From assembly GCA_003246505.1 (NCBI GenBank), contig QKAI01000446.1:1-7405 (forward strand): a DNA stretch of 7,405 nucleotides, written 5' to 3'. The notes beneath the pieces are model-generated. The model ran no database searches, was not told the origin of the DNA, and was given only the letters and a program-made list of their open reading frames with translations. The DNA is from Spirochaetaceae bacterium. Lineage in GTDB: Bacteria; Spirochaetota; Spirochaetia; DSM-2461. Positions 1 through 6,001 of the stretch are shown in pieces. Each line of letters opens with the position of its first letter. The first letter of the stretch is position 1. The translations under genes were made by a program, and so were the position numbers.

Positions 1-12
1 TTATATTGTACT

Positions 13-41
13 ATTATAGTTCAAAATTTGTCAATTGAACT
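13..41 (-). promoter_or_regulatory. Candidate promoter with overlapping inverted repeat, for a gene left of the window
   Basis: Read on the minus strand, positions 18-13 are a perfect TATAAT. A 7-base inverted repeat, AGTTCAA (18-24) and TTGAACT (35-41) separated by 10 bases, lies directly upstream and would cover the -35 to -10 interval. A start site near position 6 would serve a leftward gene outside the window. No good -35 box sits at 16-18 bases: a perfect TTGACA exists at 34-29 but only 10 bases from the -10. The layout suits a regulated promoter with an operator, but the sequence is AT-rich and the served gene is not visible. Confidence 0.3.
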
Positions 42-81
42 TTTATGGTTCATATTCTTTATTTTGTACCTGAAGGGTTCA
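19..81 (+). repeat. Three GTTCA direct repeats at 29-base spacing
   Basis: GTTCA occurs at 19-23, 48-52 and 77-81, exactly 29 bases apart each time, with one inverted copy (TTGAAC, 35-40) between the first two. The stretch lies just downstream of the histidine kinase stop and upstream of a candidate leftward promoter. The even spacing suggests protein-binding sites, but the unit is only five bases long, so chance is possible. No strong intrinsic terminator for the kinase gene is seen here: the 18-41 hairpin is AT-rich and has no U tract. Confidence 0.3.
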
Positions 82-94
82 ATGATGAAAGAAA

Positions 95-1891
95 TCAGGT
101 ATCCGGTGAATCTATGAGGGGAAGCCGGATCTGGAAGCTCGTGCCCTTTCCCTGTTCGCTGGACACCCCTATGGTGCCCCTGTGATCCCGGACCGTGTTG
201 AACACCGCCGCCAGCCCCAGGCCTGTCCCTTCCCCCCGGTCTTTGGTGGTGAAAAAGGGATCGAAAATCCGGGGGAGGTTTTCCGGTGCTATTCCGCTCC
301 CGCTGTCCCGAACTTCCAGGAGGATCGACTCGCCCTCTCTTCCTGTTCTGATGGTCAGGACACCCCCCTTTGCCATGGCCTGGGAGGCATTGATCCCCAG
401 GTTCATCAGAGCGCTCTGGAGCCGGGCTTCGTCCCCTTTGATCCTATCCGCCTCTGCCTCCAGCATCGTCTCTATTTTTATATTGCTCCCTATGGTTTTA
501 CTGAGGATGGCCACCACCTTCCCTATGCAGATGTGAAGGAACAACGGTTTACGGGCCAGGGGTTCCTTCCGGGAAAAGGATAGCAGGCTGGAGGTGAGCT
601 CCGCCGCCTGTTCCGCCGCATTGACGATGATGTCCAGATGATCCCCGACGGTTTCATCCCCGGCGATGGAATGGCGCAGGAGGTCGCAGGAACCGAGGAT
701 GCCCCCGAGCATGTTATTGAAATCGTGGGCGATTCCCGCGGCCAGTCTGCCAATGGCTTCCATCTTCTGGCTCTGAATGAGGGATTCCTGAAGCCGCAGT
801 TCCTCCGTAATATCCCGGAAAACGATGACCGCCCCCGTTATATGCCCCTGGGTATCCCGTACCGGGGCCATGCTGTCCGCAACGGGGCAAGCCCTGCCCC
901 CGGCGGTCAGGAGCAGGGTATTCTCCGGCAGGGTCTGGAATTCTCCGGTCCTGAGAACTTTTTTTAAAGGATTTTCCGCTTCCCCGTCGTGGTAACGGAA
1001 GATTCCCCCCATATCCGGGCAGTCTTCGAAATCGGATACCCTCCGCCCGGTTAGCTGCTCCGCGGCGGGATTCATGAGACAGATCTTCCCTTCCCCGTCT
1101 GTAACGATAACCCCGTCCCCTATGGAATCCAGGATGGTCTTGAGCCTTCTTTCCCTCTCCCGCGTCTCCTGTTCCGCCCTCTTTATCCGGGTAATGTCGT
1201 GGGCCGTTCCTTTGATGTATTCAAGGGTGCCCTCCCCGTCGAAAAGGGGCTCAAAGTTCGATTCGTACCACCGTTCCTCCCCGTCGGGGCGGAATATTCT
1301 CATCTCATACCATCCCGGACGCCGTTCGTCTATGGAACGCTGGATCAATTGGGGGGCTATGCCCCTTTCCTCCTCCCGGGAAAAGAGGAGTATCCTGTCT
1401 ATGCTCGGGATGAATTCCCCCTTCTTCACCCCGAAGATATTGTATACTTCATCGGACCAGACTACCTGTCCCGTGGGGATATGCCAGTCCCAGTAGCCGA
1501 AATGGGCTATGCTCTGGGCCTCCTCCTGGCGGGCGATAATCTGATCCTGGTCCGATAGGGGGGTAATACGGATGAGGATAGAGAGCTCATCCTCCAGTTG
1601 AATCGGCTCCAGGAGGACCTGATATTCTAAGAAGCGATTCTGCTCCAGGGGCAATCTCAGGTGCCTATGGGTGATGATTTTTTTATTTTGAATAATCTCC
1701 CCATACCCGGGATTTCGGCCCAGGCAGTAGTCACGCCGCCATGAACCGCGTGAGCCCCCTCTATGAAAGGGGGCTTCGGAAAAATAACCGTCCCAGGATG
1801 GATTGGTACAAAGGAGAACGTCCTCCCGGATCAGGCCGTTAGGTTCTTCCGACGAAGAGAATAATTTCGTGAAAATATCTTCTATCCTCAT
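95..1891 (-). CDS. PAS-PAS sensor histidine kinase without receiver domain
   Basis: A 598-residue two-component histidine kinase with no evident membrane segment or signal peptide, so probably a cytoplasmic sensor. Residues 1-110 match nothing I recognise and may be a degenerate PAS-like domain. A PAS/PAC domain follows at about 120-240 (FGYWDWHIPTGQVVWSDEVY, ending GTAHDITRIKRAE). A second PAS is at about 248-365 (ILDSIGDGVIVTDGEGKI, ending VFRDITEELRLQES). The dimerisation/phosphoacceptor motif IAHDFNN puts the phosphorylated histidine at H389. The ATPase domain has the N box around N497 and N501, G1 DSGSGI (529-534), F box FDPFFTTK (543-550) and G2 GEGTGLGL (553-560). The H box resembles NtrB-like and hybrid PAS kinases, but the protein ends just after the ATPase domain, so it needs a separate response regulator. 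None lies in the window, making it an orphan here. The ATG at 1891 has only a weak purine-rich stretch (GGAAAAAG) before it. Ligand and partner are unknown. Confidence 0.93.
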   Translation of the reverse strand: MRIEDIFTKLFSSSEEPNGLIREDVLLCTNPSWDGYFSEAPFHRGGSRGSWRRDYCLGRNPGYGEIIQNKKIITHRHLRLPLEQNRFLEYQVLLEPIQLEDELSILIRITPLSDQDQIIARQEEAQSIAHFGYWDWHIPTGQVVWSDEVYNIFGVKKGEFIPSIDRILLFSREEERGIAPQLIQRSIDERRPGWYEMRIFRPDGEERWYESNFEPLFDGEGTLEYIKGTAHDITRIKRAEQETRERERRLKTILDSIGDGVIVTDGEGKICLMNPAAEQLTGRRVSDFEDCPDMGGIFRYHDGEAENPLKKVLRTGEFQTLPENTLLLTAGGRACPVADSMAPVRDTQGHITGAVIVFRDITEELRLQESLIQSQKMEAIGRLAAGIAHDFNNMLGGILGSCDLLRHSIAGDETVGDHLDIIVNAAEQAAELTSSLLSFSRKEPLARKPLFLHICIGKVVAILSKTIGSNIKIETMLEAEADRIKGDEARLQSALMNLGINASQAMAKGGVLTIRTGREGESILLEVRDSGSGIAPENLPRIFDPFFTTKDRGEGTGLGLAAVFNTVRDHRGTIGVSSEQGKGTSFQIRLPLIDSPDT

Positions 1892-1927
1892 CTTTTTCCG
1901 ATGCGATTCGGTTCGCTCCCTTTTTTA

Positions 1928-1956
1928 ATAGTAGGGATGGCAGAGGGAATAGTCAA
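1928..1956 (-). promoter_or_regulatory. Sigma70-type promoter of the histidine kinase gene
   Basis: On the minus strand, TTGACT (1956-1951, five of six consensus) is separated by exactly 17 bases from TACTAT (1933-1928, four of six). A start near 1921 gives a leader of about 30 bases to the ATG at 1891. Together with the terminator behind lon, this suggests the kinase gene is transcribed on its own rather than as a lon operon member. Confidence 0.55.
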
Positions 1957-1957
1957 A

Positions 1958-2000
1958 TTTTTTTGTCCCCCGGGAGTGGCCGGGAGGGGGAGCAAAAAAA
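1958..2000. repeat. Long imperfect inverted repeat between lon and the kinase gene
   Basis: Left arm 1958-1971 (seven T, G, T, five C) pairs with right arm 1986-2000 (five G, A, bulged G1992, C, seven A). This makes a 14-base-pair stem with one bulge around a 14-base loop (1972-1985). The loop region offers a competing CCCGG/CCGGG pairing (1969-1973 with 1980-1984). The right arm overlaps the U tract of the lon terminator, and the left arm abuts the kinase -35 box. Because both ends are T/A tracts that lie in the stem, it is not a standard intrinsic terminator on either strand. Confidence 0.5.
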
Positions 2001-2017
2001 ACCGGCCCCGGGGCCGG
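1994..2017 (-). terminator. Intrinsic terminator of lon
   Basis: The perfect 16-base palindrome at 2002-2017 folds as CCGGCC, loop CCGG, GGCCGG. On the minus strand it is followed at once by eight T (2001-1994). It begins nine bases past the lon stop codon, the expected layout of a factor-independent terminator for lon. Confidence 0.88.
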
Positions 2018-2026
2018 CTACAGGAT

Positions 2027-4378
2027 TTATTCCTGATCGAATAGAATCTTTATCACATCATCGTAATGGGTGACCGGATGAAAGGTGATGCCCTTCTTTA
2101 TATGTTCCGGTATTTCATCAAGATCCCTTTCGTTCGCCTCGGGGATGATGATGTCCCTTATCTTGTTTCTCCGGGCGGCGATGGTCTTCTCCTTGAGACC
2201 CCCGATGGGCAGGACCTTGCCCACCAGGCTCAGCTCACCGGTCATGGCCGTGGCCGGCTTGATCTTCTTTCCCAGGGCCAGGGAGAGGAGGGCCGTGGTC
2301 ATGGTTATGCCCGCGGAGGGGCCGTCCTTGGGGGTGGCCCCCTCGGGGATGTGGAGGTGGATGGTGTTGCCCTCGAAGAATTTCTTGTCCACTCCCAGGT
2401 CGTCGGCGATCTTGCGGGTATAGGTGTAGGCGATGCTGGCGGACTCTTTCATCACGTCCCCCATCTGGCCGGTCAGCTTGAACCCTTCCTTGCCCGGAAT
2501 GGCCACCGACTCTATGATAAGGGTGTCGCCCCCCAGACTGGTCCAGGCCAGGCCTATGCTGGTGCCCGGCTTGTCCGCCTTCTTGATCTCCCCTTCCCGG
2601 AAGTAGGGCTTCTGCAGGTACTCCTCCAGGTTCTCCCTGGTGATGGTATAGGGGAGCTCGTCCTTCCCTTCCACCACCTTCCGGGCCACCTTCCGGTGTA
2701 TCCGGTCTATGCTCTTTTCAAAGTTCCGCATACCCGCCTCCCGGGCGTAACCGTCGGCGATGGCCTCCAGGGCGTTTTTGCGGTAGCGGATGGAGTTCTT
2801 GTCCAGCCCGTGGGTCTTCAGGGATTTGGGGATGATGTACCGTTTGGCGATCTCCACCTTCTCGTCGGTGATGTAACCGGAGAGGCGGATGACTTCCATC
2901 CTGTCCAGAAGGGGCCGGGGTATGGTGTCCATGCTGTTGGCTGTACAGATGAAGAGGATATGGCTCAGATCGAAGGGAATGTCCAGGTAGTGGTCCCGGA
3001 ACTCCACGTTCTGTTCCGGGTCCAGGGCTTCCAGAAGGGCCGAGGAGGGATCCCCCTGGTAGCTGGCCCCCAGCTTGTCGATCTCGTCTATCATGAAGAC
3101 CGGGGCCTTGGATTTGACGATCTTGAGCCCCTGGATGATCTTTCCGGGCATGGAGCCGATGTAGGTCCTCCGGTGGCCCTTGATCTCCGCCTCGTCCCTC
3201 ATCCCCCCCACGGAAAATCGGAAGAACTTGCGGTTGAGCGTATCGGCGATGGATTTTCCTATGGAGGTCTTACCCACGCCGGGGGGGCCCACCAGCAGGA
3301 CGATGGAGCCCTTGGTATCGTTCTTGAGCTTCCTGACCGCCAGATACTCCAGTATGCGTTCCTTCACGTCCTCCAGGCCGTAGTGGTCACGGTTCAGGAT
3401 CTTCTCTCCCTTGGCCAGGTCCACGTTGTCCGGTTCCGGATCCTCCCAGGGGAGGTTGACGATGGTGTCCAGATAGTTGCGGGTGACGATGTATTCAGAG
3501 GACTGGGGCTCCATGATGGCGAATTTTTCCAGCTCCGACTCCACCTGCTCCTTCACTTCCCCTTCGAAGTCGAGCCGGTCGATGATCTCCTTATACTTCT
3601 GGTACTCACTGGACCGGGCGTCCGAGGGTTCCCCCAGCTCCCGCTTGATCTCCTTCAGCTCCTCCCGCAGGAAGTACTCCCGCTGGTTCTTCTCTATTCT
3701 TTCATTTATCTCCGTGGCCACCTTCTTCTGGATGCGGATCAGATGCTGCTCGTTCTTCATGAACACCAGCACCTGTTCAATGCGGTTCCTCACGTTAAAG
3801 GTTTCCAGTATCTTCTGCTGCTTGAGCCGGTCCACATTGAGTATGGAGGCGATGAAGTCGGCGATTTTTCCGGGGTTGTCTATGTTCACCATGTTCAGGC
3901 GCATCTCCTCGGTAAAGAGGGGATTGTCCTGGCTCAGCTCCTTCATCTCCTGCAGCAGGGAACGGGTCAGGGCCTTGAGTTCCTCGTCCGGCCCCTCGGA
4001 TATGTCGTCCACGTAGTCCACCTTGGCCAGGAAGGGGGATTTCTTGCTTACGTAATTCTTGATGATGAACCGTTTGACCGTGGTGATGAATATGTTCATG
4101 CTCCCGTCGGGGAGCTTGATGCGCTTGACGATTTTGGCGGCGGTCCCCACCTGAAAGAGGTCATCCGAGGTGGGCATGTCCTGGTCGTCCTCCCGGGTCA
4201 GCACCAGTCCGATGGTGTTGTCCGCCTCCATGGCCTTTTCCACCAGGAGCTTGTCGTCCTCGGAGGATATCATGATGGGGGTGAAGATACCCGGGAAGAT
4301 GGGTTTCCCCAGAAGGGGGATAATATAAAGGATATCCGGCAGATTCTGATCTGTTTGTATAATGTCTTTGGCTTCCAT
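2027..4378 (-). CDS. lon: ATP-dependent Lon protease
   Basis: Full-length bacterial (LonA-type) Lon, 783 residues from the preferred start; a homohexameric cytoplasmic AAA+ serine protease that degrades misfolded and selected regulatory proteins. The N-terminal substrate-binding domain spans about 1-205, followed by a helical, probably coiled-coil linker to about 300. The AAA+ module has Walker A GPPGVGKT (364-371), Walker B VFMIDEID (D431, E432), sensor-1 N481 and the RPLLDRMEVI segment (488-497). The protease domain has the catalytic serine in PKDGPSAG (S688) and the lysine in GGLKEK (K731), 43 residues apart as in E. coli Lon (S679/K722). All catalytic residues are intact. Start choice: an upstream in-frame ATG at 4387 directly abuts the AGGAG ribosome site with no spacer, whereas the ATG at 4378 lies nine bases from it, so 4378 is preferred (the other start adds MTG). 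It is transcribed alone and ends at a strong terminator. Style resembles spirochaete Lon. Confidence 0.97.
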   Translation of the reverse strand: MEAKDIIQTDQNLPDILYIIPLLGKPIFPGIFTPIMISSEDDKLLVEKAMEADNTIGLVLTREDDQDMPTSDDLFQVGTAAKIVKRIKLPDGSMNIFITTVKRFIIKNYVSKKSPFLAKVDYVDDISEGPDEELKALTRSLLQEMKELSQDNPLFTEEMRLNMVNIDNPGKIADFIASILNVDRLKQQKILETFNVRNRIEQVLVFMKNEQHLIRIQKKVATEINERIEKNQREYFLREELKEIKRELGEPSDARSSEYQKYKEIIDRLDFEGEVKEQVESELEKFAIMEPQSSEYIVTRNYLDTIVNLPWEDPEPDNVDLAKGEKILNRDHYGLEDVKERILEYLAVRKLKNDTKGSIVLLVGPPGVGKTSIGKSIADTLNRKFFRFSVGGMRDEAEIKGHRRTYIGSMPGKIIQGLKIVKSKAPVFMIDEIDKLGASYQGDPSSALLEALDPEQNVEFRDHYLDIPFDLSHILFICTANSMDTIPRPLLDRMEVIRLSGYITDEKVEIAKRYIIPKSLKTHGLDKNSIRYRKNALEAIADGYAREAGMRNFEKSIDRIHRKVARKVVEGKDELPYTITRENLEEYLQKPYFREGEIKKADKPGTSIGLAWTSLGGDTLIIESVAIPGKEGFKLTGQMGDVMKESASIAYTYTRKIADDLGVDKKFFEGNTIHLHIPEGATPKDGPSAGITMTTALLSLALGKKIKPATAMTGELSLVGKVLPIGGLKEKTIAARRNKIRDIIIPEANERDLDEIPEHIKKGITFHPVTHYDDVIKILFDQE

Positions 4379-4387
4379 TCCTGTCAT

Positions 4388-4392
4388 CTCCT
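4388..4392 (-). promoter_or_regulatory. Ribosome binding site deciding the lon start
   Basis: AGGAG preceded by an A tract (minus strand, 4392-4388) touches the ATG at 4387 and is nine bases from the ATG at 4378. Zero spacing is not workable for initiation, so the downstream ATG is the likely start of lon. Confidence 0.7.
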
Positions 4393-4407
4393 TTTTTTAT
4401 GCCATTG

Positions 4408-4436
4408 AAAATACGAATTTTCCCGCCCCGGGACAA
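4408..4436 (-). promoter_or_regulatory. Candidate lon promoter
   Basis: On the minus strand, TTGTCC (4436-4431) and TATTTT (4413-4408) each match consensus at four of six and are 17 bases apart. A start near 4401 would leave a leader of about 22 bases that includes the ribosome site. A second candidate further upstream (4479 to about 4446) starts GTTGGAAA and ends CCCTATCT. This loosely recalls heat-shock sigma32 promoters, but the match is too poor to call. Confidence 0.35.
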
Positions 4437-4495
4437 CCATTTTTCTTAAAGATAGGGCAGATGATAGAAATTTTCCAACACCTTTTCTGCTGAAT

Positions 4496-4548
4496 CCATT
4501 GGAAAATTGCCAATCAATGGGAAAAGTCCCACTATTTGTGATCAATGG
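4496..4548. repeat. CCATTG/CAATGG repeat cluster, possible activator sites
   Basis: CCATTG (4496-4501) and CAATGG (4515-4520) form an inverted repeat with 13 bases between arms. ATCAATGG occurs at 4513-4520 and again at 4541-4548. Each copy lies next to a GGAAAA or GGGAAAA tract. The cluster lies roughly 35-90 bases upstream of the sigma54 -24 element and about 120-170 bases upstream of the lon start. That fits an enhancer site for a sigma54 activator, or an operator shared by the divergent genes. No known motif is recognised. Confidence 0.35.
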
Positions 4549-4582
4549 AGCTGGAAAAGGGGCTTCCGGGGCGGAATGGGAC

Positions 4583-4599
4583 TTGGTACGGATTTTGCA
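4583..4599 (+). promoter_or_regulatory. Sigma54 (RpoN) -24/-12 promoter of the small membrane protein gene
   Basis: TTGGTACGGATTTTGCA matches the sigma54 consensus YTGGCACGRNNNTTGCW at every defined position except one (T for C at 4587). The invariant GG (4585-4586) and GC (4597-4598) are exactly ten bases apart. A start near 4610 gives a leader of about 38 bases with a strong ribosome site. Sigma54 promoters need an AAA+ enhancer-binding activator; none is encoded in the window. Confidence 0.75.
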
Positions 4600-4635
4600 A
4601 TTTAGTAGGGGATTGAATGAATGGTTCAATGAAAA

Positions 4636-4642
4636 AAGGAGG
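4636..4642 (+). promoter_or_regulatory. Strong ribosome binding site
   Basis: AAGGAGG ends five bases before the ATG at 4648. It is the best ribosome site in the window and fixes the start of the 90-residue membrane protein. Confidence 0.85.
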
Positions 4643-4647
4643 GGCCC

Positions 4648-4920
4648 ATGGAAGCCTTGATTATATTGGGATTAGTTTTTTTCTTCGGTATCGGATTTGT
4701 GTTTGAGGTCATCGGGTTTATTTTCCGACTGCTTTTCTCCGGTCTGGGCGTTGTGCTGGGCCTCGTGGCCGCCGCGGTTATCGCCATAGTGGCGGTTCCC
4801 TTTCTCTTCGGGATCATCGGCTTTATCCTTCCCCGGGGACTGATCATTCTGGGAATCATCTTCCTGATCGCCATGATTTCGAACCGGTCCCGGCGGTGGG
4901 AGAACAGGTACCGCTACTGA
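4648..4920 (+). CDS. Small membrane protein, PspG-like
   Basis: A 90-residue, highly hydrophobic protein. Hydrophobic stretches cover about 3-19, 21-50 and 52-78, broken by E20, R27, P51 and P62-R63. They are followed by a short basic-aromatic tail (NRSRRWENRYRY, 79-90), probably cytoplasmic. No signal peptide cleavage site or enzymatic motif is seen. Size, layout and the WENRYRY end recall E. coli phage-shock protein PspG (about 80 residues, ending in a similar Arg/Trp/Tyr tail as I remember it). PspG is itself a stand-alone, sigma54-dependent gene of the envelope-stress response. Here too the gene stands alone behind a sigma54 promoter, which strengthens the inference. It is divergent from lon, and its stop overlaps the end of rlmN by seven bases. 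That it is a real gene is well supported by ribosome site and promoter; the PspG identity is an inference. Another small stress membrane protein is possible. Confidence 0.82.
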   Translation: MEALIILGLVFFFGIGFVFEVIGFIFRLLFSGLGVVLGLVAAAVIAIVAVPFLFGIIGFILPRGLIILGIIFLIAMISNRSRRWENRYRY

Positions 4921-5936
4921 TCGGCCTTGCGGGCGCTCAGAAGGCCGCAGGCCGCTTCTATATCCCCGCCCCGGGAATTTCTTATGGTGGCTGTCAGGCC
5001 TTTGCCGTTCAGAAAATCCCGGAATTCCTCGGCCCTGGCCCGGGAGACGCCGTGCCAGGGAAGGTCGGTCCCCTCGTTGTAGGAGATGAGGTTCACCCGG
5101 GTGCGCAGGCCGTTCAGGAGCCGGACCAGCTCCTCCCCGTGGCGTCGGCTGTCGTTTTCCCCCTCTATGAGGGTGTATTCGAAGGTCAGGCGACGCTGCC
5201 CTTTGAAGAGCTCCCGGTTCTTCTTGAGAAGATCCACCACCTCCCTCAGGGGGTATTTGTTTTCCACGGGCATGAGGGCCGCCCTCTCCCCGGGGAAGGG
5301 GTTGTGCAGGCTGTAGGCCAGATGGCACTCCGATTCCCTGAGGAATCGCTCCAGACCGGGGATAATGCCCACGGTGGAGACGGTGATGCGCCGGGGGCTC
5401 AGGCCGTAACCCCAGTCGGACGTCATGATCTCCAGTGTTCTGAGAAGATTATCCAGATTATCCAGGGGCTCCCCCATTCCCATGAATACGAAATTGGTCA
5501 CACCGTCCCGGAAAGGCAGGGAGCCGTACTGGTTAAGGATATCCCGGGGAGCGAGCTGCTCCTTCAGACCCATGGTTCCGGTCATGCAGAACTTGCAACC
5601 CCATTTGCACCCCCCCTGGGTGGAGAGGCAGAGGGTGGAACGCTCCCGGTCGGGAATCCAGGCCGATTCTATGAAGTGATTCTTTCCGGTGCGGAAGAGA
5701 TACTTGCGGGTCCCGTCCGCCGAGAGGGATTCCTGCAGGGGAGGGGCTTTCCCTATTTCATAGCTATGTTCCAGCTTCTCCCGGAAGCCCCGGGAGAGAT
5801 TGGTCATGTCCCCTATGGATTCTGCGTTCTTACCGTAGAGCCATTGGGCCAGCTGGGCGGCTCTGAAGGGTTTCTCCCCCGCCCCTAAGGCTATCTCCTT
5901 GAGCTCCGCCAGTGTTTTTCCGTACAGGTAATCCAT
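4914..5936 (-). CDS. rlmN: Dual-specificity 23S rRNA A2503 / tRNA A37 C2-methyltransferase RlmN
   Basis: A radical-SAM enzyme of 340 residues (usual family length about 340-390). It methylates C2 of A2503 in 23S rRNA and of A37 in some tRNAs, affecting translational fidelity. The iron-sulfur motif CKWGCKFC gives C110, C114 and C117. GMGEP (153-157) is the SAM-binding segment. C330 in DIEAACG corresponds to the methyl-carrying cysteine (E. coli C355), and C103 to its partner (C118). E90 in the FIESAWIP segment matches the RlmN general base, favouring RlmN over the resistance enzyme Cfr. The usual SRGDDI segment reads SRGGDI here. The N-terminal region (about 1-70) is the family's RNA-binding accessory domain. 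A GTG three bases upstream (5939) is an alternative start, but the promoter predicts transcription beginning at or next to the ATG, with no Shine-Dalgarno sequence. It is divergent from the TM1266-type gene. Confidence 0.95.
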   Translation of the reverse strand: MDYLYGKTLAELKEIALGAGEKPFRAAQLAQWLYGKNAESIGDMTNLSRGFREKLEHSYEIGKAPPLQESLSADGTRKYLFRTGKNHFIESAWIPDRERSTLCLSTQGGCKWGCKFCMTGTMGLKEQLAPRDILNQYGSLPFRDGVTNFVFMGMGEPLDNLDNLLRTLEIMTSDWGYGLSPRRITVSTVGIIPGLERFLRESECHLAYSLHNPFPGERAALMPVENKYPLREVVDLLKKNRELFKGQRRLTFEYTLIEGENDSRRHGEELVRLLNGLRTRVNLISYNEGTDLPWHGVSRARAEEFRDFLNGKGLTATIRNSRGGDIEAACGLLSARKADQ

Positions 5937-5943
5937 CACCGCC

Positions 5944-5972
5944 AGTATAGCAAAGGGACCGCCCCTTGACCA
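5944..5972 (-). promoter_or_regulatory. Promoter of rlmN, predicted leaderless
   Basis: On the minus strand, an extended -10 TGCTATACT (hexamer 5949-5944) lies 17 bases from TGGTCA (5972-5967, four of six). Seven bases separate the -10 from the ATG at 5936, so the start site should fall at or next to the A of the ATG. The -35 overlaps that of the divergent plus-strand promoter. Confidence 0.5.
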
Positions 5973-5995
5973 GAGCCGATTCGTGGCCCTAATAT
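5966..5995 (+). promoter_or_regulatory. Promoter of the TM1266-type gene, predicted leaderless
   Basis: TTGACC (5966-5971, five of six) and TAATAT (5990-5995, four of six) are 18 bases apart. Six bases then lead to the ATG at 6002, so transcription is expected to start at the ATG. No Shine-Dalgarno sequence is present upstream. Confidence 0.48.
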
Positions 5996-6001
5996 GGATT
6001 C

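Noticed and set aside
76..85. GGTTCAATGA occurs here and again at 4623-4632
   Set aside because: Several ten-base matches are expected by chance in 7.4 kb, and the two contexts differ.
1969..1984. CCCGG/CCGGG short hairpin as a second terminator
   Set aside because: No T tract follows on either strand; it is better seen as an alternative pairing inside the longer 1958-2000 inverted repeat.
2066..4408. A 780-codon open frame on the plus strand antisense to lon
   Set aside because: It mirrors lon almost end to end, has low-complexity Gly/Val/Leu/His-rich translation typical of antisense shadows, and has no recognisable domain. The lon frame has every catalytic motif intact.
4446..4479. Sigma32-like heat-shock promoter for lon (GTTGGAAA ... 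CCCTATCT)
   Set aside because: The match to the -35 and -10 consensus is loose, and sigma32 use is uncertain in the likely host group. A CIRCE (HrcA) element was also looked for and not found.
4384..4629. An 81-codon minus-strand open frame filling the lon upstream region
   Set aside because: It overlaps the lon ribosome site, the candidate lon promoter and the sigma54 promoter, has no ribosome site of its own that I can see, and its translation is not protein-like.
4896..5888. A 330-codon open frame on the plus strand antisense to rlmN
   Set aside because: It is a shadow of rlmN with the same compositional signs and no known motif; the rlmN frame has all catalytic cysteines.
4914..5936. 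Cfr-type antibiotic resistance methyltransferase instead of RlmN
   Set aside because: The conserved RlmN glutamate (E90), the length and the C-terminal DIEAACG context fit housekeeping RlmN.
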